Positions 56,428 through 64,000 of a stretch of 64,000 nucleotides of DNA are shown in pieces. Below the pieces are notes generated by a model. It had not been told where the DNA came from. It saw only the letters and a list, made by a program, of their open reading frames with translations, and did not search any database. Source of the stretch: Craspedostauros australis (taxonomy: Eukaryota; Bacillariophyta; Bacillariophyceae; Mastogloiales; Achnanthaceae). Position 1 is the stretch's first letter; each line of letters starts with the position of its first letter. The position numbers were made by a program, and so were the translations under genes. The DNA is taken from positions 558,001 to 622,000 of the forward strand of contig JAMXDE010000028.1 of the NCBI GenBank assembly GCA_026770025.1. The letters run 5' to 3'.

Positions 56428-59400
56428 CTACTCGTAGTAGAAATCATCCTCACGCTGCTGTTTGCGTTGTCGTCGGTTCCCCCGCTGCGTGGATCGGTCG
56501 TAGATGAGGGAATCGGTATCGCCTTCTTCCGTGACCATACCGCCGGTGATTTCGAACATGGGCGTAGCACGGGAGACGGTTGGGTCCGGTGGCCAGTCAA
56601 AGAAGCGGTCCTTGCGGAAACGGAAGTACGGGACAGCCACATCGCGTGGGATGGTCGTCCTGCGTGACGGAGGACGGCCGCTACCGAAGAACGATATTCG
56701 CGGCGAATGGTACAAGTTCGCCTCGTTGATGTTTTCATCCTCCTCGGGGTCGTCCTTCGATTTGCGGTTGAAGAAGCCTCTTTTTTTCTTCTTCTTGTCC
56801 TTGGCGCTCGGGTCGTCTCTGGCGCTGGAGAGGCTCATGGTGGACGTCTGCGGGTTGCCGCCGTATGCGGGATGCCCTTGCATCGCGGCCATGGCCTTCT
56901 CCTTCTCCTTCTTCTCCCTCTCCTCGATCTCCTTTTCGTGAGACCGACGCTCCAAGAACTTGCGGACGAAGATGTTTTGTGGCCCCAGCAGGAGAATGGT
57001 GGCGACGAAGAAGAATGCTCTCCATGGGAAGATCAGCAGGACGAAGCAGAGCACCGACAGGAACGTCAGCACCCAGAACGACAGGAACGGGTCTGTCCAC
57101 ATGGAAAGGTTGAACGAAATTCTGGTGGCGTAGATGAAGATTCGGATGATGCGCATCAACGGTCCCAAAAACGAGGAGGTGATTCGAATGATGGGATTTG
57201 GATTTCTTTGGCGGAATCCCAGCAGACGATCGAACTCGTCGTAGTTTTGCTTTTCCTTGGCGGAGATGACATCGGAGAGGGGCACCTTCGAGTTGCCACC
57301 GGCCGCTCCAAGCTCCTTTTGGATGTGAGGCGGTGGGAAGAAGACCATCTCGACGGAGATGTTCTTCGAGGCGCGGTGCATGAGATGCTCGACCCTTGCG
57401 AGATGCACCTGGGGTGGCTGCTTCTTTCCGGATGTGTCACTGTTCTGCGGCGGGCCGACGCGAATACGGCGTGTTGTGCTGGCCTTTCCAGATTCCAGTA
57501 ATCGCCCCTTGTTGCCGTCCATGCCCTCTTCCTCCACGTCTTCGTCACTGTCCAAGTCGCCGTAACCATCGTCGCCTTGGTCCATCAAATCATCTCCGTC
57601 TCTGTCACCGAGTTCGCTGTCATCGTCAGAAACGTCAGATTCATCACTTTCTTCATCCTCCTTCTCGTCAACCGGTGCGACGTAGATGGACAGACGCCGT
57701 GCTGTGCGCAAATCGTTGCCTGTTGACGCAATTCAAAGCGACGCAACAGAACACAAGCCCATGCACGATTGTTTCGTTTGGTATGATAAGATATGCCGCA
57801 GCACATCGGATGTAGAGGGAGACAAGCGCAGAAATTTTGAATCACGAGAAAGAGCAAAGGGAGGAACAGTTTGGATTGTGCAAATTGGGTCAGATGATGA
57901 GTTGCGCAAAATGACGACAGTGTACTCGTAGGAGTAGCGCCAGCAGCAATGCGTCCTCAGCGAATGAAAATGCAGGAGGCAACAGTGGCACCCATACCAG
58001 TACGCCACGCCCAAGTTAATGTCCATGTTCACATGGATGCTGCTGCTCGCATTCACATTCACATTCACATTCATCACGTACCTCCTTTCTGTCCCTTCTT
58101 CTTCTTCGCTGTGGGGGATGGTGCGATCGCTTCTGCCGCGGAGAATTTGTGGTATTCGAATCGTTCGGAGAATGGGAATTCTCTATGATTGATGAGTTCG
58201 ATGTCGCCTCCCTCCGTCTTGTCACCGGTCGACTCGCGGTGCGTCTTGGCACGCTTGCGGACCATGATGGGGTTGAAATTTGACTTTTTGTTGCTGCCAT
58301 CACGCAGACCGCCGCGGAACATCTCAAGAATGCTGAGTGGTTTGTAGCCCAAGTGGCCCGCGGTGGTGGCGCAGTACATGAGGTAGTTCTCCACGAAGAG
58401 GTAGATGATCCAACCGACGAAGATGGGTGGCACCATCCGCACCGAGTTTTGCCACACGCAGTACATCGAGGTGGAGAATAGGTAGAGCGACATGAGCGGA
58501 TTCTCGTAGAGGATGCAATCCATGATGGTGACCTTGAAGAGGAAACGCAAGTTCTGCTGGTAGAGGTTGAATTCTCGCATCGTGGCGCGGAATGCTGCTC
58601 GCGTGTACTTTCCTGGGAAGTCCACACCGTGCACCGTGACGGCAACGTTGCGGAATGTTTTTGGGTCACCGCACGGGACGGTGGGCTGCTTCTTTGCCTG
58701 ACGCGAAAATGCCAGAGGGTTGCGCGGACGTTTGAGGTAGGACATGAGCACAGCTCGTTCGCCGAACCAATGCAAGGAGAAGCGCAGGCGGATGACGCCG
58801 CGTGGTCTGCGGTCGTAGATGAAGGATGAGTTGCGCAGCGGGAAGGTGATGTCGTACTCCGTGTCCGGGCGCAGCGGTGGCACGTCGATGGCGATGCGAC
58901 CGCAGAATGCGTCGGCCTCGCTGGTCTTCTTCTGGCGCGTGTCGAAGACTCCGACGAAGAGACGGGCGTAGGCATGGTGGATGGGGAAGACCGCCGCGCG
59001 CTTGGAGACGTCGGGCCACATCGGGGAGCGGGCGCCGGTGATGATGTCTGTGGAGAAGGCGCAATCGCCCACCACCATGTACACGATGACATCTGGCTTG
59101 GCCCGCGCCAGTCCCACGCACCCGAGCACCTCTACCTTGAGGGAGCCGATGCGGCCGTCGTCCTTGGGCGTTCCGAAGGTGCGTCGCACCGCCTCGGGCA
59201 CCTTGGCACGACGCGTGGACTTCCCCGATGGCTCGAGGTAGGAGGTGAGGAACTCTACCTCTTCGGTCGGCGCCATCATGTTTTGGTAGAGGCCTTCCTC
59301 GTTGAGGTAGCAGGGGCTGGGGAAGACGTGGTGGGGCTTGACGCGGAACTTTTTGTTGGAGTCAGCCTTGTCGGCGCGCAGGGACTCCTGGATGTTGGCC

Positions 59401-59861
59401 ATGGGGTTGTAGGAGGACGTGGCGCTGGTGGTGACGCTGCTGCCTCCGCCGCCGCCCCTTGGCGCCACGTTGTCGAGCTGGAAGCCGCCGTCGTCGTTGT
59501 GGTAGGGGTCGCTGTCCCTGTCGTCGTATCCGCCCTGGCCGCCCCTGCCGTCGCCTCCATCGTTGGGGTGCCTGCGATTGGAGTTGATGGAGGCGTCGTC
59601 GGAGAGGTTGGAGCCGTTCTTGCCCTTCTTGCCGCGCAGCATCCTCATGCGCATCTTCTTGACGCGGGCGGCCTTCCTGCGCGGCGACCGGCTGTTGGAG
59701 GAGCGCTCGCCGTAGCTGTAGCCGTCGTCGTCGGAGTCTGCGCGGCGGAGGCCCCGCGAGGACTTGCTCTTCTTGCCCTTGCGCGAGGATGATCTCTGGG
59801 TGTCCAAGTCATTGTTGCGGCTGTGGCGGCTGCCGCCATCCTTCTTGCCGAAGAATCCCAT
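56428..59861 (-). CDS. MCTP-like C2-domain membrane protein, two exons
   Basis: Exon 1 (59861-58082) and exon 2 (57719-56428) are joined across a 362-base intron with donor GTACGT and acceptor CAACAG, phase 1, giving 1023 aa. The downstream frame has no ATG at its start, which supports its being an internal exon. Residues 1-160 are basic and Gly-rich, disordered. A C2 domain spans about 238-370 (GSLKVEVLGCVGLARAKPDV, FVGVFDTRQKK, GVIRLRFSLHWFG). Then come two membrane regions in the arrangement of multiple-C2 transmembrane-region proteins: YENPLMSLYLFSTSMYCVW (about 463-506) and WTDPFLSFWVLTFLSVLCFV (about 805-841). An acidic linker lies between them and a Lys-rich region follows. In that family C2 domains bind lipids or calcium and the protein sits in the ER. 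Only one C2 domain is visible here, against three or more in animals and plants. Confidence 0.82.
57720..58081 (-). other. Intron of the MCTP-like gene
   Basis: Begins GTACGT and ends CAACAG on the minus strand. Phase 1 at both sides restores a Gly codon and keeps the frame open. It contains an ATTCAC tandem tract. Confidence 0.85.
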
Positions 59862-60716
59862 GTCCTCTATCTGCGATTGCGCGTGCGCTTGCTGGTGTGC
59901 TTGCGAGAGGATGTGGCTGATTCGTGCGTGAGAATGGCTCCAGACGCAATTGCTCCAGTGATATCTTCGCTCTTCTTGGCGCCAACACAGACAGAGAGAG
60001 ACAGAGGCAACTGCAGCGACTGCAAGCTCTTGTCGCTTTGTGCCAACGCAGAAGCGATGTCAACAACGTCAACAACGGCGACAACGGCGACGATGGGTGT
60101 CGGTGCTGTTGTTTGTGCACTTGAATGAGACTGTGCCTGCGACTGCGGCTGCAATTGTGATTGTTATTGTGATTATGCTTCTGATTGTTATTTTGATCTT
60201 TTGTGTGCTGGTTCCATCGTTGGTGGGAATGTGGTTGTGGCGCCTTTCTTGTTCCGCGTCGTGTTGTTTCACTTTGTTTCGCGTTGTTTCGTGGTTGGTT
60301 TGTTGGGCATCACGGGACATGTTGTTGTGTGTTGGCAGCTTCGTATCATTCCGATGACTCGTTTGACTCGGTACAAGCCTACTGCAACACTACGCAGAAG
60401 GTCATAATGACGACATTCTGCCCCATTGGCTTCGCCTGATTTTTCTCCCTTGTTGCTCAGTCCGCATTTGTCATGGCATTGCCCCACAAAGTTTCGGCAC
60501 TTTTTTGGCAATAGATCGCCGACGTTCATCATTTGAGATCTCCCTCTCCGACGAAGCAACTCCTCTCTGCGTGAATGTGCCATACTGGCTGATTCTTGCT
60601 TTATGGTATGGTAATAGAATACATACGCCAACTGCACTTCACGATCTGCTGCATTAATGCTAAATACTCCACTGTATGATTCGTATTGTACATGTATCAT
60701 AGAATACTGTTCTCCG
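59862..60716. other. Intergenic region between two minus-strand genes
   Basis: 5' flank of the MCTP-like gene and 3' flank of the kinase gene. The stretch 60130-60330 is TTG/TTC-rich. No gene is seen. Confidence 0.4.
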
Positions 60717-62009
60717 TTACAATGAGTTGTCCGTGTCCACGCCCGTGTTGCTGTCAGAAGTGGAGTCGTCCACGTCGCTCGCATCCAAGTCGGCTCCGTC
60801 ATCGTGAAAGAAGTTGGGCAGCTCGGAAGTCACGCCCTCGCTGAAGTATGGGTGCCCCAGCGCCTCCTTCGCTGATATCCTTTGCGCTGGGTCCAGGGCA
60901 AGCATGCGAGAGAGGAGGTCGTAGCCATGGCCATCCAGGAATGTCTGGTGGGAGTGTGGCGGGGCATTGGAAGGGAACTTGGATCTCAGTTTGACGTCCT
61001 TATTTTCCTTCCATCGGAACATCCTGGCCCCAGGCAGCTTCGAGAAGCCCGGCCACGATGCTTCGTTCGGCGTGCCCACCATGCTGAAGATCTGATTGAT
61101 CTGATCCAGCTCCCCTTCCCCGCGCATCATGGTCTCCTGACAGATCAGCTCCCCGAACACGCACCCGATGCTCCACATGTCGATGGCGGGTCCGTACACG
61201 TTCTGCCCGAACAGCAGCTCCGGCGCTCTGTACCACAGCGTCGCCACCGTCTGCGTCATGGCGCGCAACGGATCGCGGTACCGACGCGCAAGTCCCAGAT
61301 CGCACAGCGCCACGCGCCCACTTCTGTGCACCAGCATGTTCGATGGCTTCACATCGCGGTGCAAGAACCATCTCGAGTGCATGTGTTCGATGCCCCGCAG
61401 GATCTGCTTCACGATGCCCTTCAATTCGGATTGGCGCAGGATGTCGGGATACCCGCGCTTCTTCTCCATGGCGTCCTTGAGGTCCATCTCCATGTACTCC
61501 ATCACCATGAACACCTTGTCGTTGCTGCTGCCCACCACCATCTCCTTGACCGTCACGATGCATTCGTGATCCAACGCCAGCAGCACGGAGATTTCACGCA
61601 GCGCCGACAGCGGGAACCCCTGCTTGGACTGATGATCGAAGTCGAACTTGATCTGCTTCAGCGCGACGATCTCTTGCGTGGCCAGATCCTTGGCCTTCCA
61701 AACGATGCCGTACGTGCCCTCGCTGATGTGCTGGATTCTCTCGTACGTGTCGTACACGCTGCGGCATCCTTCCAACAGAGGATTGTGTCGTCGCAATGTG
61801 GCATGCAGAGGTCGTCGTGCGGATTCGGAGTTCGGTGGAGCCGCCGCCGATGGCGAGGTGCCTTTCGGGCTGCTTGCATGCTCTGCGCCTGCATTCGACG
61901 CTGACGCTGCTGTAGTTTGTCGCGCGTCCCTTTTGCTGCCCGCTCTCTTGTCTCGCCCCGATTCTTTCTCTTCGTCGGAGCTGGAGTCCCATCTATCGCG
62001 TTTGGGCAT
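60717..62009 (-). CDS. CDK11-like cyclin-dependent protein kinase
   Basis: 430 aa, single exon, ATG at 62009. The N-terminus (1-80) is disordered and Ser/Ala-rich with a basic SKRDAR patch. The kinase domain shows glycine loop SEGTYGIV, catalytic Lys118 in IVALKQIKF, the cyclin-binding helix FPLSALREIS (PITSLRE in CDK11), HRDVKPSN (Asp219), the metal-binding DLG (237-239, instead of DFG), activation-loop Thr257 in ATLWYRAPELL, and DMWSIGCVFGELI. The block LLEGCRSV directly before the glycine loop also matches CDK11/CDK10. CDK11 acts with cyclin L in splicing and transcription; CDK10 is the nearest alternative. The C-terminus ends in an acidic Ser/Asp tail rather than the long tail of animal CDK11. 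Confidence 0.9.
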   Translation of the reverse strand: MPKRDRWDSSSDEEKESGRDKRAGSKRDARQTTAASASNAGAEHASSPKGTSPSAAAPPNSESARRPLHATLRRHNPLLEGCRSVYDTYERIQHISEGTYGIVWKAKDLATQEIVALKQIKFDFDHQSKQGFPLSALREISVLLALDHECIVTVKEMVVGSSNDKVFMVMEYMEMDLKDAMEKKRGYPDILRQSELKGIVKQILRGIEHMHSRWFLHRDVKPSNMLVHRSGRVALCDLGLARRYRDPLRAMTQTVATLWYRAPELLFGQNVYGPAIDMWSIGCVFGELICQETMMRGEGELDQINQIFSMVGTPNEASWPGFSKLPGARMFRWKENKDVKLRSKFPSNAPPHSHQTFLDGHGYDLLSRMLALDPAQRISAKEALGHPYFSEGVTSELPNFFHDDGADLDASDVDDSTSDSNTGVDTDNSL

Positions 62010-62765
62010 CGTTGGCTATTCGTGTTGCTGCGAGTCGGCAAGAATGAGGTTGGAGTGTGTGCGGCACGAATGGTATCCTGAATACGGCTGCTCAGGCAAG
62101 CACAACCGTGGGTTGTGGTGGTCTTGTGGTGCTTGTTGCACAGAACATGCGAATTCTCCACAGGCTGCGTGACAGGTTGTCGACACCCACCAAAGATTCG
62201 TCTCATTGCTTGATTGATGGGTGTAGTTGGGACAGACTTGGTCCGGGATCCACTCGGGACCCAATCATCCGCATTGCGTACACGGTACCCGGTATCCGAA
62301 CCCGATACTGCCATGAAAGGCTACCGCGCGCATGTTGTATAGTTGAACCACAATCCATGCTCTACTCGTCCTCCAGCTCATGCAACCGCGCCACCTGTTC
62401 AGCTAACCATCTTGCAAATCCAACAAGCATCTTGAAGAGTATCCACACCCGTGGATCAAGTACTGCTCTACGGATGGGACTACTGAACAGCTGGGCATGT
62501 GCAGAACCACCACGACATGTTGCTGTACAACACAAACGGCTCAAGCACGATGGCATGAATCCTGCCCTTTTACTCGATCGTCCTGTCAACAGTAAGCTTA
62601 ACACATAAAACAAGCAATCAGAAACAATCTTTACAGCTTACTCCCAAGTTTACTATAGTTACACCATCGTCTGATACAGCTTTGCTCTCAGCATCAAACG
62701 GCGTCAAAGCCGGTTGAAGGGCAGATCATCCTCCTGACAACGTGCAAAAGACACGGAATACTAAC
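62010..62765. other. Kinase promoter and probable 5' LTR region
   Basis: The first part is the 5' flank of the kinase gene. Some stretch directly before 62766 should be the 5' LTR of the retroelement that follows, but with no second LTR in the window its left edge cannot be fixed. No clear TG...CA ends were found. Confidence 0.35.
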
Positions 62766-62781
62766 TGGTAGCTGCGAGTGG
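62766..62781 (+). other. Candidate retrotransposon primer binding site (initiator tRNA)
   Basis: TGGTAGCTGCGAGTGG is the reverse complement of a tRNA 3' end reading ...CGCAGCU-A-CCA. The matching 5' acceptor strand would be AGCUGCG, giving the A1-U72 pair that marks eukaryotic initiator tRNA-Met. Initiator tRNA-Met is the usual primer of copia-type elements, and the site lies 336 bases before gag. The LTR end is not confirmed. Confidence 0.45.
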
Positions 62782-63117
62782 TTCTCGCTTACATCCACCT
62801 TCCTCACTCTCAAAGAGACTTCCTCAAGTGCGCAGACCGCTGTGTCCAACGACACTGAGCCCAAAGGCTCCAAGCCTCTCAGGACCAACGACCCTGACTA
62901 GCAATCGATGAAGTTAGCCCGAAGGCAACTCATCAAACCAAGCCCTTGCTAAGCAAGCGCATCCACCAACACCTGCAAACCAGGTGTACGTCTCAATAGC
63001 ACTCCTGCCAACGCCCCGTGCACACCTTCACCATCGAAGGGGGAAGCGCAGCCAAGCCCGAGACAACCGTCGACACCAAGCGAAGCCCAACGACTTCGAC
63101 ACCTCCACCGCCTCACC

Positions 63118-64000
63118 ATGAGCGCCCAAGGAGAAGACACGAGCATCAGCAGCGAAGAACGCAGGCTGGAGGCCTTCGTGGAGCGGCTCAACCAACAAGC
63201 CGCTCAAGCCCTTCGAGATCTCAACGAATCACGAATCTCGCGAGGAGCTAACCCCATCCCAGCTCGGCAAGGGGACCAAACGGCCACCGGGCAAGAAGAA
63301 GGCGACCTCGCCCAAGACAACACCGGGGATGCCAACAACCCACCGAACCCGGGTGAAACCGAGGGAACCGCAGGACGCGAAGGGAACGTAGGCAACCAAA
63401 CTGGATCCACTGGAGGTGCCTTTCCCTTTGACGCCGACGAAGACCCCATCGGACCCGAAACCACGTACGTGGCGTACGAAAGCGAAGACAAGCCAGAGAA
63501 ACCCATCATGGGTGGTCTCACTAAGGCCGGTCGCCACTGGGTACCATGGACGGGAGGTAAACCGAACGTCGAATGGACAGGCCTCGCTGAAGACGCAGCC
63601 CTGTCCTACGACAGCTCCCAACAGCAGTGCGTCCTCCACAACGGCTCGGACTCCAAGAACCAACCGGAGCGGGAGAAAGGCATCCGCCCACGCTTCCGAA
63701 TCGGGGACAACCGCCAGCGCATGCTGCGCCTCCTCAAGGACCACATGTCCACCGCAGGTCTCATCTCGATGACCTACATGAGGAGCAACGAACACCCTGA
63801 TGAGATGGTGTGCGTCCTCGACGCCCCAGGCAGCACCACCATCAGCCAAGCCACCGACCACCACGACACCTATCGCCACTTGTGGGATCGATACGACAAG
63901 CAGAACAACGCATCTGCCGCTCGATTCCTACGCGACAGCCTTGACCCCGACCTCGAAGACCGCCTGATGAACCGCATCAAGCCGAAGTATCAACAAGACT
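63118..64000 (+). mobile_element. LTR retrotransposon gag, open to window edge
   Basis: An open frame from ATG 63118 (context CTCACCATGA) runs 294 codons to the end of the window without a stop. The N-terminus is acidic and Gln/Gly/Asn-rich with a coiled-coil-like start (SSEERRLEAFVERLNQQAAQ). A folded part follows: MGGLTKAGRHWVPWTGG, RQRMLRLLKDHMST, then YRHLWDRYDKQNNASAARFL and LDPDLEDRLMNRIKPKYQ. The W-x-x-Y...A...L-x-x-x-L-D-x-D-L pattern resembles gag of copia-type elements common in diatoms. No zinc knuckle, protease, integrase or reverse transcriptase is reached before the edge, so the class is inferred. The frame looks intact, suggesting a young copy. An alternative is a host gene domesticated from gag. 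Confidence 0.68.

Overview
The window reads as nuclear DNA of a photosynthetic protist, most likely a diatom or a close stramenopile relative. The grounds are: GT-AG spliceosomal introns in at least six genes (about 170 to 850 bases, donors such as GTAAGT, GTACGT, GTGAGT); eukaryote-only genes (condensin II subunit H2, ATG8, a CDK11-like kinase, an MCTP-like C2 protein, a mitochondrial carrier); a stand-alone repeated helicase-associated domain protein; secretory-type leaders of the kind used for plastid import; and an LTR-retrotransposon gag at the right edge. The species call is inference. Genes lie on both strands at about one per 3 kb, many are single-exon, and microsatellites occur in both coding and non-coding DNA.

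Left third (1-17 kb): a hypothetical protein (-), a three-repeat helicase-associated domain protein with a signal peptide (+), a two-exon acidic hypothetical (-), a three-exon mitochondrial 2-oxoglutarate/malate-type carrier (+), a fusion of fumarylacetoacetase with maleylacetoacetate isomerase (-), a four-exon condensin II subunit H2 (+), and a seven-beta-strand methyltransferase of the FAM86/EEF2KMT type (+). The fusion joins the last two steps of tyrosine catabolism in one chain, but its hydrolase half lacks several residues needed for catalysis in characterised enzymes.

Middle third (18.7-43.3 kb): the most unusual part. Four long, mostly disordered proteins (here A, B, C, D) share a C-terminal domain of about 120-175 residues that I cannot assign to a named family. 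Three of them also share an internal helical motif, and two share an LADLYYSHI motif. A fifth short gene (E) carries one N-terminal-type motif of gene A plus a predicted N-myristoylation start, without the C-terminal domain. An unrelated basic protein and a small single-membrane-span ORF sit among them. This looks like a locally expanded, lineage-specific family of unknown function.

Right third (46-64 kb): ATG8 (+), an HD-domain hydrolase with an 18-Asp tract (-), a probably plastid-targeted MsrA (+), a two-exon membrane protein fused to an ABC ATPase (+), a two-exon MCTP-like C2/membrane protein (-), a CDK11-like kinase (-), and the 5' part of an LTR retrotransposon with a candidate initiator-tRNA primer binding site and an open gag cut by the window edge.

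All domain calls come from reading motifs by eye; no database search or alignment program was run. Exon boundaries were placed from in-frame GT/AG sites and protein continuity. Starts were moved to ATG wherever the longest open frame began with GTG or TTG.
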